Notes: generated by a model not told the origin, from the sequence alone. Shown: positions 41,109 through 50,084, counted from the stretch's first letter. The stretch is 64,000 nt of DNA from Paracoccaceae bacterium (GCA_021741245.1 JAIOYF010000006.1:124001-188000); one strand, 5' to 3'. Numbers and translations: made by a program.

Positions 41109-42233
41109 TTAGCCGGGCCACGCAGTAAGACAGGCCGACAAGCGACGCAGGCCTTCGTCCAGATTGGCCGCCGCACCACCCCCTACACCCAGCCGGATAT
41201 GGGCCGGCTGGTCATAGGCGGTGCCGGGCAACAAGAACGTGCGATAGGGGTCTGCCAGCAGATGCTTGGCAAAGGGTTCGGCGGCGAGTCCGTGAAGCCG
41301 GGCAAGGCCGATCAAACCCGCCTCGGGCGCGGTCCAACTCAGCCTCGGCTCACTTTCGATAAAGTCATTCAGCCGGGCAAGGGTGCGCGCCCCGTCTTGC
41401 CGCGCGCGGGAAAGGGCGGGGCCAAGCCGTTCCGGGCGCAAAGCGATTTCGGCGATATGTTCGCCAAGGATGTTCATGATCTCGGACGAGTTCTCGCGCG
41501 CGATCACAGCATCCATGATCAGACCGGGGTCACGGCAGATCATCCACCCGGTGCGGATTCCCTGCAGCCCAAGCGCCTTTGACACCGATCCGGTCGAAAT
41601 CCCCCGGTCATAGACCCCGGCGATAGAGGGCGGGCGGGGACCGGACCATTCAAGACCCGCGTAAACCTCGTCCACCACCAGCCATGCGCCAACCCGGTCT
41701 GCGATGGCCGCGATGGCCTGCAGCGACTCGGCGGGCAGCAAACGGCCCGTGGGATTGTTGGGGTTGGACAGAAAGATCATTCTGGTATCGGGCGTCACGG
41801 CGGCTGACAGGGCGTCAAGGTCCAGATCCCACCCCGCTTCGGCCCGACGGGGCACACAGGTCAGCCGGGTGCCAATGGCCTTTGCCATGACCGCTGCCTG
41901 TGGCCAGCCCGGTGTTTCGGTAACAAGGTGATCCCCCGCCTGAAGCAACTGGCGAAAGCACAGGTAATTCGCCTCGGCCGCGCCTGCGGTGATCAGCACA
42001 TCTTTTGCCGCGCACAGACCCCCAAGCCCGGCTTGGTCGATCACCCGCTCGCGCAGCGCGGGAAGGCCCTGAAAGCTTTGACCGTTCCAGTCGAGGGACA
42101 GGCCGGGGTCCAGATCGGCCAGAAAATCCCCCAGAACCGGTGGGGTGGACAGGGAAAAGCCAAGAAACGCCTCCGGCGGGGGATCGGCGGTTTCCAGCAG
42201 GTATTCGAACAGCTTGTGAATGGTGATCTTCAT
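41109..42233 (-). CDS. Class I/II PLP aminotransferase, last gene of the arginine-type operon
   Basis: 374 aa. PLP-site residues are NPNNPTG (157-163), DEVYAGLEW (188-196), the Schiff-base Lys219 in SVSKALGLQGIRTGW and the phosphate-binding Arg after it. The overall style (LQGIRTGWMICRD, a short N-terminus beginning MKITIHKLFEYL) recalls the capreomycidine synthase / aspartate-type group rather than AruH, so it is not a duplicate of the other aminotransferase. It overlaps the TPP enzyme by ATGA. Possible role: an amino-acid transaminase or PLP-dependent cyclase of arginine derivatives. The substrate is not known. Confidence 0.8.
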   Translation of the reverse strand: MKITIHKLFEYLLETADPPPEAFLGFSLSTPPVLGDFLADLDPGLSLDWNGQSFQGLPALRERVIDQAGLGGLCAAKDVLITAGAAEANYLCFRQLLQAGDHLVTETPGWPQAAVMAKAIGTRLTCVPRRAEAGWDLDLDALSAAVTPDTRMIFLSNPNNPTGRLLPAESLQAIAAIADRVGAWLVVDEVYAGLEWSGPRPPSIAGVYDRGISTGSVSKALGLQGIRTGWMICRDPGLIMDAVIARENSSEIMNILGEHIAEIALRPERLGPALSRARQDGARTLARLNDFIESEPRLSWTAPEAGLIGLARLHGLAAEPFAKHLLADPYRTFLLPGTAYDQPAHIRLGVGGGAAANLDEGLRRLSACLTAWPG

Positions 42234-43795
42234 GGCGCGACGATCTCGATCATTCTTGGACCCGTGCATGGTGCGGCAAGGGCGGTGCCAAGGGCTGCGG
42301 GGTCGTTTGGCACCTGCGCAAAAGGCAGATCACAGGCGGCGGCAAAGGGTTCCATCCGCAAGGGGCTTGGGGTGCAGCCGATCACTTCGGCCCCGACACC
42401 GGCCATCGCCTCGGCAATTTCGCGAAAGCCTGCATTGTTCCACACGACATAGGTGATCGGCAGGCCTTCATCCACGGCTGTGCGCAACTCTCCGGGGCTG
42501 AATTGCAAGCCGCCATCGCCGATCAGGCAGATCACCGGTGTGCCGGGCGCGCCAAGGGCTGCCCCCACGGCCGCACCGGGCGCAAAGCCAAGCGCACCAT
42601 AGCCGGTGGCGGCGTTGAACCATCCCGAGGGGCGGTCGTGATCATAATAAAGGTTGGCGGCATAGACGGGCTGGGTGCTGTCGCCGACGATGATGGCACC
42701 GGGCATCGCGCGGCGCATCGCCTCGACCATGGCCAATTGTGCGGTCATCTGCGGATGCAGGCCCGCAAGTTCCGCCCTTGCGTCGTTGCGCGCCGTTGCC
42801 GCCCGCACCGCGCCATCCGTGCGGCGTGCAGAAATGCCTGCGCAAAGGGCCGCCATCGCCATTCCCGCATCGGCCTGCAAGGCAAGGGCCGCAGGGTGGC
42901 GGGCGAGTTGTTCGGCGCAGATATCCACGCGGATCATCCCCGACAGGTCAGGCAGGCCGCCGCGCACATACATGTCATAATCGGTCGGCCCCAGTTCGGT
43001 GCCGATGGCAAGGATGCAATCCGCCGCCGCGATCAAGGCGCGTGGGGTATCAAGGCTGGGCGAGGCGGGAACGCCCAGCGGGTGGTTGAACATGGCCCCG
43101 CGCGCATTGACGGTTTGCACCACCGGCGCGTCCCATCGCTCGGCCAAGGCGATCAGACCTGCCGCAGTCCCCCGCGTGCCGCCCCCCGCAAGGATGACCG
43201 GGTGGCGCGCCCTTTCCATCCTTGCCATCGCCGCCGTCCAGTCGGGGGCGAGTGGCGGGGCCGGGAAAACGCGCGCGGGCAAGGCGGGGCAGGGCAGGCC
43301 CATGACATCCGTCGGCACCTCCAGATGCACCGGGCCGGGCCGCCCGGTCAAAAGCGTCGCAAAGGCGCGGTCAAGCGTCGGGCCAAGATCCTCGGGCGAC
43401 AGCAGGGTTTGCGAGGGGCACAGGGCGCGGATCATCGCCGCCTGATCAGGCAGTTCATGCAGCAATCCTAACCCCTTGCCCAAGGACGCCCGGCGGTTGA
43501 CGCCCGAGATGATCAGCATCGGCACAGATTCCGCCTTTGCCTGAGCCATGGCGGTCAGCGCATTGGTCAGACCCGGTCCGGTGATCACAAAGGCCACGCC
43601 GGGGCGTCCCGTGACGCGGGCATAGCCATCGGCCATGAAGGCAGCCCCCTGTTCGTGGCGGGCTGTGACATGCCGGATGGAGGCGCCAGAGAGGCCGCGA
43701 TACATCTCGACCGTATGCACGCCGGGGATGCCAAAGACGACCTCCACCCCGCGGGCAGCAAGACCTTCGACAAGGCGTTGTCCGACTGTCAGCAT
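42230..43795 (-). CDS. aruI: TPP-dependent decarboxylase, probable 5-guanidino-2-oxopentanoate decarboxylase
   Basis: 521 aa acetolactate-synthase-fold enzyme. TPP features are the activating Glu48 in RHEQGAAFMADGYARV and the GDGGLQFSPGELRTA Mg/TPP motif near residue 430. The strings GIPGVHTVEMYRGL, LGLLHELPDQ, GTELGPTDYDMY and YYDHDRPSGWFNAATGYGALGF follow AruI rather than IlvB/BudB as I recall the families. AruI decarboxylates 2-ketoarginine to 4-guanidinobutyraldehyde. It sits 3 bp after an AruH-like transaminase and overlaps the next aminotransferase. Biochemical identity is inferred. Confidence 0.75.
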   Translation of the reverse strand: MLTVGQRLVEGLAARGVEVVFGIPGVHTVEMYRGLSGASIRHVTARHEQGAAFMADGYARVTGRPGVAFVITGPGLTNALTAMAQAKAESVPMLIISGVNRRASLGKGLGLLHELPDQAAMIRALCPSQTLLSPEDLGPTLDRAFATLLTGRPGPVHLEVPTDVMGLPCPALPARVFPAPPLAPDWTAAMARMERARHPVILAGGGTRGTAAGLIALAERWDAPVVQTVNARGAMFNHPLGVPASPSLDTPRALIAAADCILAIGTELGPTDYDMYVRGGLPDLSGMIRVDICAEQLARHPAALALQADAGMAMAALCAGISARRTDGAVRAATARNDARAELAGLHPQMTAQLAMVEAMRRAMPGAIIVGDSTQPVYAANLYYDHDRPSGWFNAATGYGALGFAPGAAVGAALGAPGTPVICLIGDGGLQFSPGELRTAVDEGLPITYVVWNNAGFREIAEAMAGVGAEVIGCTPSPLRMEPFAAACDLPFAQVPNDPAALGTALAAPCTGPRMIEIVAP

Positions 43796-43798
43796 GAC

Positions 43799-44974
43799 CT
43801 ATCCCCTTTGCGTTGCAAACCGTGCGATGCGCCGTCCTGCCTCGGCGATCTCGGCATCGGGTCGGGTCAGGCTGATCCGCAGCCACCCTGCCAGACCTGC
43901 GCCAAAGCTTTCGCCGGGCATGGTGGCCACGCCCTCGGCCTCCAGCAGCGCAAGGGCAAAGGCCTCGCCGCCCATGCCCATCGCCCGGATATCGAGAAGC
44001 GCGAACATCCCCGCGTCGGGGCGATGCACCTTCAGCCCCGCGACACCATCCAACAACCCTGCCAAAACCACTGCCCGCACCTGAAAACGCTGTGCCATGC
44101 CCGTGGCCACGGGGGAGGGATGGAGGATAGCCGCTGCCGTCGCATCGGCCAAGAAGGGTTGATTGCCAAACAACATCGTCTCGGCCAAAGGCAGCGCGCG
44201 GTTGATGAATTCGGCAGGCCCGACGCACCAGCCCGACCGGAACCCCGGTGCGGCATGGGATTTGGAAATGGACGCGGCCGCAATCACTCTTTCTGCCAGT
44301 TCCGGCAACTCCATGGGCGAGGCGAAGGAAATGCCGGGAAACACCAGATCCTCGTACACCTCATCCGACAGGATCCAAAGATCATGGGCGCGGGCAACCT
44401 CGCCCAGTTCGGCCAGATCCTTGCGCGTCAAGACGGCCCCCGTCGGGTTATGCGGAGTGTTAAGGAACAAGACCCGGCTTTGCGCGGTGATCCGGGCCTC
44501 TACATCGGCGGCTTGCATCCTGAAGCCATGTTCTGCGTGCAAGGGAACTGGAACCATGGTGGCCCCAGAGGCCTGAATGACCCCCTCATAGGTGGCATAC
44601 ATCGGATCGCCCACCAAAACCTCATCCCCGGCGGCGGCCAGCGCCGACAGCACCAGATAAAGCACGGTCTGGGTGCCGGGCAGGCACAGGAATTGATCGG
44701 CGCCGATGATTTGGCCCCGCCGTTGCGAATAGCGGGCGGACAGGGCCGCCAGCAAACCCGCCTCGCCCCGCCCGTTGGAATAGCCCGTTCGCCCCGCGCG
44801 CAGGGCCGTTACAGCGTCATCGACCAATTGCTGGGGCGGGAGGACATCCGGCTCGCCAATTGTCAATTCGATGATATCGCGGCCTTGGGCGGCAAGGGCT
44901 CGTGCCCGGAAATGCACCCCCCATTTCGCGCCGCCAAGGGAGGCAAGACGCTCTGTCACTGGGGCGTATTTCAT
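43799..44974 (-). CDS. aruH: PLP aminotransferase, probable arginine:pyruvate transaminase
   Basis: 391 aa class I aminotransferase. It has NTPHNPTG (172-179), SDEVYEDLVF (203-212), Lys238 in SISKSHAAPGFRSGW and a C-terminal IRSLT-like Arg region. Motifs such as GDPMYATYEGV, SKSHAxxGFRxGW and GGEAFALALLEAEGV agree with AruH of Pseudomonas as remembered. AruH transfers the alpha-amino group of arginine to pyruvate, giving 2-ketoarginine and alanine. It overlaps the TetR gene by ATGA and is followed 3 bp later by the AruI-like gene. The substrate is inferred from that pairing. Confidence 0.72.
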   Translation of the reverse strand: MKYAPVTERLASLGGAKWGVHFRARALAAQGRDIIELTIGEPDVLPPQQLVDDAVTALRAGRTGYSNGRGEAGLLAALSARYSQRRGQIIGADQFLCLPGTQTVLYLVLSALAAAGDEVLVGDPMYATYEGVIQASGATMVPVPLHAEHGFRMQAADVEARITAQSRVLFLNTPHNPTGAVLTRKDLAELGEVARAHDLWILSDEVYEDLVFPGISFASPMELPELAERVIAAASISKSHAAPGFRSGWCVGPAEFINRALPLAETMLFGNQPFLADATAAAILHPSPVATGMAQRFQVRAVVLAGLLDGVAGLKVHRPDAGMFALLDIRAMGMGGEAFALALLEAEGVATMPGESFGAGLAGWLRISLTRPDAEIAEAGRRIARFATQRG

Positions 44975-45603
44975 ATTTTTCTGTCCGCGATCAGGGGGGT
45001 TTCAAGAATGGCAGAGATTGCTGCAAGGGCGATGCTTTCGACCTCATCCTCGGCAAAGTCATCGGGCAGGGTCGCCCCCTCCAACCACAGCCCGTCGATC
45101 ACGGCATTGCACGCGATAGCAAGCTGGCGCGCGACCACCGGATCGGCCTTTCCGGGCAGCGCCTCGATCAGGGTCTGAAGCCGGTCACGATAGCCAAGAT
45201 AGGTTGCAGCATGGGTCTGGCGCATGGCCGGATGACGCTGGACCATCTGCAAGAACCCCGCCCAAAGCCTGACCCTTTCGCCATCCAGAACGGGCGGGCG
45301 CAAACTGGCGCAGATCATCGCGGCAAGTGCGGCCACCGGATCGCGGACCACGGGTTCAATGGTGGACAGGCTTTGTTGCGTCATATGTCCCATGAACCGT
45401 TCAAAGGCGCAGCGGATCAATTCGTCCTTGGTCCCAAAGTAATGCCGGATCAGGCCGGGCGTGGTGCCCGCGCGTGCCGCAATTGCGCGCACCGTCATGG
45501 CCTCGGGCCCGCCCTCGGCCATCAGGTCCAATGCCGATTGGATCAGCGCATCCCTGCGCTGTTCCACGGTTTCGCGGTGATAGGGACGGCGCAGGTCTGA
45601 CAT
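44971..45603 (-). CDS. TetR-family regulator heading the arginine-type operon
   Basis: 210 aa. The N-terminal helix-turn-helix (about 14-60) reads RRDALIQSALDLMAEGGPEAMTVRAIAARAGTTPGLIRHYFGTKDELI, close to the BetI-like branch. The C-terminal ligand domain is all-helical. It is the first gene of the operon and overlaps the AruH-like gene by ATGA. A perfect palindrome lies 12 bp before the start, so it probably represses its own operon. The inducer may be arginine or a guanidino metabolite. Confidence 0.87.
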   Translation of the reverse strand: MSDLRRPYHRETVEQRRDALIQSALDLMAEGGPEAMTVRAIAARAGTTPGLIRHYFGTKDELIRCAFERFMGHMTQQSLSTIEPVVRDPVAALAAMICASLRPPVLDGERVRLWAGFLQMVQRHPAMRQTHAATYLGYRDRLQTLIEALPGKADPVVARQLAIACNAVIDGLWLEGATLPDDFAEDEVESIALAAISAILETPLIADRKI

Positions 45604-45615
45604 AGGGCCCTCTTG

Positions 45616-45631
45616 TTATACATCTGTATAA
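45616..45631. promoter_or_regulatory. Palindromic operator of the TetR operon
   Basis: TTATACATCTGTATAA is a perfect inverted repeat: TTATACA (45616-45622), a TC centre and TGTATAA (45625-45631). It begins 13 bp upstream of the TetR start codon and would overlap a -10 element. The dyad size suits a TetR dimer. Binding is inferred. Confidence 0.7.
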
Positions 45632-45690
45632 TTCTGGACCCTACGGTTGGCAAATGCAAAGGCTTTGGCTTGCAGCGGTGACGCCGTGCC

Positions 45691-46581
45691 CTAGCGCGCG
45701 ACATCCTTGTGCACAATCACATCGGCTTGCGGATAGCGGTTCAATATTTCCCGACGCAAGGTGGCCCCGATGTCATGGGCGGTGCGCAAAGGTTGGTCCC
45801 CGTCCAACTCGATATGGATCTGAACAAAGACACGGCTGCCGGCCACGCGGGTTTTGATATCGTGATAACCGCGCACGCCGGGCCAATCCTTGGCAATCTC
45901 GCCAATATGCGAAATGATCGCAGGATCGGCGCGGCGGTCCATCAGCGCATCAAACGCAGACTTCCCGATTCGCAGCGCACCCAGCGCCAGCATCGCCGCA
46001 GCCCCCAAAGCCACCACCGAATCCACCGACACCAGCCCAAAGCGGCTGGAGACCCAGAGGGACGCAATGGCCCCGATATTGGGCAACAAATCGCCAAGGT
46101 AGTGTAGCCGATCAGCCGCCACCACCCGGCTGCCGGTCCTGCGCGCAACCCGACCCTGCCAAAGCACAAGGCCAAGGGTCAGCGCAATCGACAGCGCCAT
46201 AATGATCATCCCCGGCCCTTCGTCCGTCAGCCCCTCATCGGTCGGCTGTCCCAGACGGCGGATTGCCGCAAGGGTGATGACCCCGGCCGAGATCAAGATA
46301 AAGATGGATTGGCCAAGGGCCGCCAGATCCTCGGCCGAGGTATGGCCAAAGGCGTGATCCTCGTCGGCGGGCTTGGCTGCATAGATGATTGCGGCCATCG
46401 CCCCAAGGCTGATCATCAGATCCATGGCGCTGTCTGCCAAAGATGCCGCGACCGAAAGCGAGCCTGTCTGGCCAAAGGCCCAGAGCTTCAAGACGACCAA
46501 GACACCCGCCACCCCGACGGACGCAAGGCCCGCAGAAAGGTTCAGTTTCACTTCGCTTTTGGTCACTTCATGTCCGCCCAT
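45691..46581 (-). CDS. Cation diffusion facilitator (FieF/ZitB-type) transporter
   Basis: Up to 296 aa. Six helices with the paired metal sites of CDF antiporters: SLADSAMD (Asp47, Asp51) in helix 2 and HYLGDLLPN (His159, Asp163) in helix 5. A cytoplasmic C-terminal domain has IHIELDGDQPLRTAHDIGATLRREI and a terminal VIVHKD. It exports Zn, Fe, Cd or similar divalent ions against protons; which metal cannot be told. A GTG start at 46566 overlaps the GNAT stop by GTGA and is an attractive alternative to the ATG at 46581. Cotranscribed with the GNAT gene. Confidence 0.85.
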   Translation of the reverse strand: MGGHEVTKSEVKLNLSAGLASVGVAGVLVVLKLWAFGQTGSLSVAASLADSAMDLMISLGAMAAIIYAAKPADEDHAFGHTSAEDLAALGQSIFILISAGVITLAAIRRLGQPTDEGLTDEGPGMIIMALSIALTLGLVLWQGRVARRTGSRVVAADRLHYLGDLLPNIGAIASLWVSSRFGLVSVDSVVALGAAAMLALGALRIGKSAFDALMDRRADPAIISHIGEIAKDWPGVRGYHDIKTRVAGSRVFVQIHIELDGDQPLRTAHDIGATLRREILNRYPQADVIVHKDVAR

Positions 46582-47009
46582 TCAAAGATGACAAGGTTCT
46601 CGGTCTCTGTGCCGCCAAGACTGCGATAGAGCGCCCGGCCTTCTGTATTCTCTGCTTCGGTTCCCAGCCATACCGATTTGCAGCCAAGACTGCGTGCGGT
46701 CATGATCACTCGGCGACAAAGCGCCTTGCCGATGCCGCGCCCGCGATACTCTGCACGGGTGGCCACTTCGTTGATGAACAACTGCGGTGCCTTGTCGGGG
46801 TGGCGCAATAGGGTGGCGCTGGCCATGCCAACCCCCATGTCATCGGCATAGGCCATGAACAAAAGGTTCATCGGGTCTGCCAGAAAGGCCTGTGCCTGAA
46901 CAGGATCAATGGCATTGTCAAACAGCCCCTCGGGCAGGGCCAAAAGCAACGGCAGATCCCGCGCCCCGAGTTTTCTGATTTCGACATTGCCTTGCATTTG
47001 ACCACTCAT
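46563..47009 (-). CDS. GNAT-family N-acetyltransferase
   Basis: 148 aa. The acetyl-CoA motif A is EVATRAEYRGRGIGKAL with motif B RSLGCKSVWLGTEAENTEGRALYRSLGG. The N-terminal VEIRKLGARDLPLLLALPEGLF and overall spacing recall the aminoglycoside 3-N-acetyltransferase AAC(3)-I group, but many chromosomal GNATs share this look, so resistance is not claimed. It is immediately upstream of, and overlaps, the CDF transporter gene. ATG 46997 (residue 5) is an alternative start. The substrate is unknown. Confidence 0.78.
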   Translation of the reverse strand: MSGQMQGNVEIRKLGARDLPLLLALPEGLFDNAIDPVQAQAFLADPMNLLFMAYADDMGVGMASATLLRHPDKAPQLFINEVATRAEYRGRGIGKALCRRVIMTARSLGCKSVWLGTEAENTEGRALYRSLGGTETENLVIFEWADMK

Positions 47010-47086
47010 TCACAGGCCATGACGGCCCCGCTGCGCTGTCAGCCATTCGCTGGTGCGCAGATATGGTCGCCTTTTGAACGGGCAGT

Positions 47087-47806
47087 CTACTCCAACACTT
47101 CGCCGGGATCGACACCCCAAAGCGCCGCCGAAGGCGCCCACCCCTTTTCGCCCTCAACAGAAATGCGGCACCAATCATTGGCGCATTCAAGGATCTTGGC
47201 GATCACACCGCCCTCGGCCCGAAACAAGATGGAGGAATCAGGGCGCGGTGCAGAGAAGATATCAAGGAGATCTGCCTTGACCAAAACGCTCCTGACCCCA
47301 GACAGCAGCGAGTAATGAATCCAACCACCGATCCCGTCGGCGTCCTCAATACGCCGCCAATGGCCATATTCGGCCGTGATTTTGAGCGGCATGCCTGCGC
47401 GGGTAAAAACCCAGTCGATTCGATGGGTCAGCCCCGGCCCGCGCCGCGCATTGCCCTCTTTGGTTTTGAGGGTCACATAGCGGGGCAGAGGCAGGTTGGT
47501 CACGGCCCCAAACCCCGGATCGCGCGGGGCCACAACGGCAGGGCGCACCGCTGACGGTGCAGCGATTTCAGGGGTGTCTTCCTCGGGGCCCACGATCGGG
47601 TCGATCATGCCTTTGGCCGCTGGGCGGGCCATGGGGGTGATTTGGGTGGCGATTTGAGGGGTGGCTTGGGGTGCGATCAAGGCAGAGGCCGGCACCATGA
47701 CATCAGGGCGTGGCTTTGGTCTTGGCGACTCGGCCCAGACCTGCCCTGCCAACACCGCAATTGCGGCAACTGCCCCCGCCAAAGCCTTGCGTCTCATCTC
47801 TGCCAT
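47087..47806 (-). CDS. Exported SH3-like domain protein
   Basis: About 239 aa. A signal peptide (ALAGAVAAIAVLAGQVWA) is followed by a Pro/Ala/Thr-rich linker (about 30-110) and two bacterial SH3-like repeats: YVTLKTKEGNARRGPGLTHRIDW, and ADLLDIFSAPRPDSSILFR with ECANDWCRISVEGEKGWAPSAAL. Proteins of this type are usually periplasmic and may bind peptidoglycan. The frame extends upstream to 47923 but the leader is not protein-like; ATG 47797 is another candidate start. It lies 77 bp upstream of the GNAT start and divergent from the D-glycerate dehydrogenase. Confidence 0.78.
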   Translation of the reverse strand: MAEMRRKALAGAVAAIAVLAGQVWAESPRPKPRPDVMVPASALIAPQATPQIATQITPMARPAAKGMIDPIVGPEEDTPEIAAPSAVRPAVVAPRDPGFGAVTNLPLPRYVTLKTKEGNARRGPGLTHRIDWVFTRAGMPLKITAEYGHWRRIEDADGIGGWIHYSLLSGVRSVLVKADLLDIFSAPRPDSSILFRAEGGVIAKILECANDWCRISVEGEKGWAPSAALWGVDPGEVLE

Positions 47807-47967
47807 CCGCCTGATACCGGACCCAATGTTAAGGTCCGCCCTGTCCCGTGAGGGCCCGAACACCGGGCCTACGCCTCTGATCTGATATATCCGGGGCTTG
47901 TGCCTTGCCCCAGTTAGCGCCACTTTGAGGTCATCGACCCGAGAAGATCAAGACCAGGGAGGCGTGG

Positions 47968-48954
47968 ATGCCCGCACAGAGGCTGAGTGTTGTAGTGACG
48001 CGACGGTTGCCAGAACCGGTTGAGACGCGGATGAAGGAATTGTTCAACGTGGAGTTGCGCGATCCTGACACCAAGATGTCAAGGGACGAACTGGCCGATG
48101 CCATGCGGCGTGCGGATGTTTTGGTGCCTTGTGTGACCGACCAGATCGACGCGGGCCTGATCGGGCAGGCGGGGGAACGGCTGAAGCTGATTGCCAATTA
48201 TGGCGCCGGGATTGACCACATTGACGTGGCAACCGCACGGCAGCGGGGGATTTTGGTCTCCAACACGCCCGGTGTCGTCACCGAAGATACCGCTGACATG
48301 ACCCTTGCCTTGATCCTCGCGGTGACGCGCCGCATTCCCGAAGGGCTTGCGGTGATGCAGGCCGGGGAATGGCGGGGATGGTCGCCCATGGCCTTTCTGG
48401 GCGGGCGTCTGGGCGGGCGACGTCTGGGGATTTTGGGCATGGGCCGGATCGGGCAGGCAGTGGCGCTGCGCGCCCGCGCCTTTGGCATGCAGGTGCATTA
48501 TCACAACCGCAAGCGCCTGCGCCCTGAGATCGAGGCGGATCTGGAGGCGACCTATTGGGAAAGCCTTGATCAGATGGTCAGCCGCATGGATATCTTGTCA
48601 ATCAACTGCCCCCATACGCCCTCGACTTATCACCTGATGAATGCGCGGCGCTTGAAACTGATGAAGTCTTCGGCGGTGATCGTGAACACCTCACGTGGCG
48701 AGGTGATCGACGAAAACGCCCTGACGCGCGGGTTGCGGGCGGGTGAGTTGGCTGCGGCGGGACTGGATGTGTTCGAGCATGGGCATGAGGTAAACCCCCG
48801 TCTGCGGGAATTGCCCAATGTGGTGCTCTTGCCGCATATGGGCAGCGCCACGCTGGAGGGCCGGATCGAGATGGGCGAGAAAGTCATCATCAATATCAAG
48901 ACCTTCGCCGATGGTCATCGCCCACCGGATCAAGTGGTGCCGGGGATGCTTTGA
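47968..48954 (+). CDS. D-2-hydroxyacid dehydrogenase, GyaR-like (D-glycerate dehydrogenase/glyoxylate reductase)
   Basis: 328 aa NAD(P)-dependent enzyme. Motifs are IANYGAGIDHIDVATARQRGI, the dinucleotide-binding LGILGMGRIGQAVALRARAFG, INCPHTPSTYHLMN, VNTSRGEVIDENAL with the catalytic Arg, AGLDVFEHGHEVNP (Glu) and LLPHMGSAT (His). It interconverts glyoxylate/hydroxypyruvate with glycolate/glycerate. It stands alone; the convergent gap to the epimerase gene holds the second copy of a repeated element. Preference between NADH and NADPH is not settled by eye. Confidence 0.85.
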   Translation: MPAQRLSVVVTRRLPEPVETRMKELFNVELRDPDTKMSRDELADAMRRADVLVPCVTDQIDAGLIGQAGERLKLIANYGAGIDHIDVATARQRGILVSNTPGVVTEDTADMTLALILAVTRRIPEGLAVMQAGEWRGWSPMAFLGGRLGGRRLGILGMGRIGQAVALRARAFGMQVHYHNRKRLRPEIEADLEATYWESLDQMVSRMDILSINCPHTPSTYHLMNARRLKLMKSSAVIVNTSRGEVIDENALTRGLRAGELAAAGLDVFEHGHEVNPRLRELPNVVLLPHMGSATLEGRIEMGEKVIINIKTFADGHRPPDQVVPGML

Positions 48955-48996
48955 CCCCCGTCCCTCGCGCGGGTTGTAGGGGAGGGAGCCTCCGGC

Positions 48997-49019
48997 GGGG
49001 ATATTTATGAACAGATGAA
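48997..49019. repeat. Dispersed intergenic element, copy 2
   Basis: It holds GGGATATTTATGAACAGATGA (48998-49018), matching copy 1 at 9714-9734 in 20 of 21 positions. It again lies between convergent genes, directly after a GC-rich region with short dyads (GGAGG/CCTCC at 48981-48993). Confidence 0.55.
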
Positions 49020-49027
49020 CGGGGCGG

Positions 49028-50032
49028 TCACGCGCCGTTCCAGCCGCGATACCAATCGACAAAGCGGGCGACGCCCTCGCGGATATCGGTACGGGGCAAT
49101 TTGCCGACCAGGGCTTCGATGAGGGCCGCATCGGCCCATGTGGCGGGTACGTCGCCGGGCTGCATGGGCATCAGATTGCGGATGGCGGTGCGGCCTGTGG
49201 CGGCCTCGATCGCGGCGATGAAATCGGTTAACGGCACTGGCGCGCCATTGCCGATGTTGACCACCCGAAAGGGGGCGACGGGTGAGAGGCTGTCCATAGG
49301 GCCCACTGGGGTATCGCCCGGAGGGCAGGCCGTGAGGCGCAAGATGCCTTCGACCAGATCGTCGACATATGTGAAGTCGCGCCGCATATCGCCATGGTTA
49401 TAGACGTCAATCGGATCGCCGTTCAGGATCGCCTTGGTGAATTTGAACAGCGCCATATCCGGGCGGCCCCAAGGGCCATAAACGGTGAAGAAACGAAACA
49501 TCGTGATCGGCAGGCCAAAAAGATGGGCGTAGGAATGGCCCATGGCCTCGTTCGCGATTTTGGTGGCGGCATAAAAGCTTAACGGGTGCGTGGCCTGATG
49601 CACCTCGGCATAGGGCATCTGGGTGTTTGCGCCATAGGCGGAGGAGGTGGAGGCCATCATCAGATGCGCCGGGGGGTGGGCGCGCGCGGCCTCCAGCACC
49701 TCATGCGTGCCGATAAGATTGGCGCGCACATAGCTGCGCGGGGCGTCAATGGAATAGCGCACCCCGGCTTGGGCGGCGAGGTGGATGATGACATCGGGCC
49801 GGGTTTCGGCGCAAAGCTGTGTCAGGCGGCCCTCATCCTCGATCATGCCATGGTCAAAGCGAAAGCCGCTTTGGGCGCGCAAGATATCCAGCCGCGCCTC
49901 TTTCAGCTTGGGGTCGTAGTAGGGGGTCATGCCGTCAAATCCGGTGACCTGCCAACCTGCCGCCAGCATCCGCCGGGCCAGATGAAAGCCGATGAACCCT
50001 GCCGCACCCGTAATCAGAACCTTGCCACTCAT
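49028..50032 (-). CDS. NAD-dependent epimerase, UDP-glucuronate 4-epimerase-like
   Basis: 334 aa extended SDR. The Rossmann motif GAAGFIGFHLARRM follows MSGKVLIT; other landmarks are HLAAQAGVRYSIDAPRSYVRANLIGT, a Ser/Thr-rich catalytic region (MASTSSAYGA), YAATKIANE (Tyr/Lys) and RFFTVYGPWGRPDMALFKFTKAILNGDPIDVYNHGDMRRDFTYVDD. The pattern matches UDP-glucuronate 4-epimerase (LpsL/Cap1J). It supplies UDP-galacturonate for surface polysaccharide. The start ATG 50032 excludes a long upstream frame that enters the DadA-like gene. It is the last minus-strand gene downstream of DadA-like, with a 52-bp gap; cotranscription may be incidental. Confidence 0.85.
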   Translation of the reverse strand: MSGKVLITGAAGFIGFHLARRMLAAGWQVTGFDGMTPYYDPKLKEARLDILRAQSGFRFDHGMIEDEGRLTQLCAETRPDVIIHLAAQAGVRYSIDAPRSYVRANLIGTHEVLEAARAHPPAHLMMASTSSAYGANTQMPYAEVHQATHPLSFYAATKIANEAMGHSYAHLFGLPITMFRFFTVYGPWGRPDMALFKFTKAILNGDPIDVYNHGDMRRDFTYVDDLVEGILRLTACPPGDTPVGPMDSLSPVAPFRVVNIGNGAPVPLTDFIAAIEAATGRTAIRNLMPMQPGDVPATWADAALIEALVGKLPRTDIREGVARFVDWYRGWNGA

Positions 50033-50084
50033 GCCTTGCCCTCGGTTTTCTCCTTGGTTAGCGCGTGTGATGCGCTGTGCAAAG

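Noticed and set aside
43655-45178. Open frame of about 500 codons on the plus strand
   Set aside because: Antisense to the AruH-like and TetR genes, with no recognisable protein features.
46563-47009. Aminoglycoside 3-N-acetyltransferase resistance gene
   Set aside because: Resemblance to AAC(3)-I is only general GNAT similarity. There is no mobile context, so no resistance claim is made.
13950-47890. ATATCCGGG recurring near 13954, 35139 and 47886
   Set aside because: Nine bases shared with little flanking similarity. Copy at 35139 is explained by the Hsp20 leader hairpin. Not reported as a repeat family.
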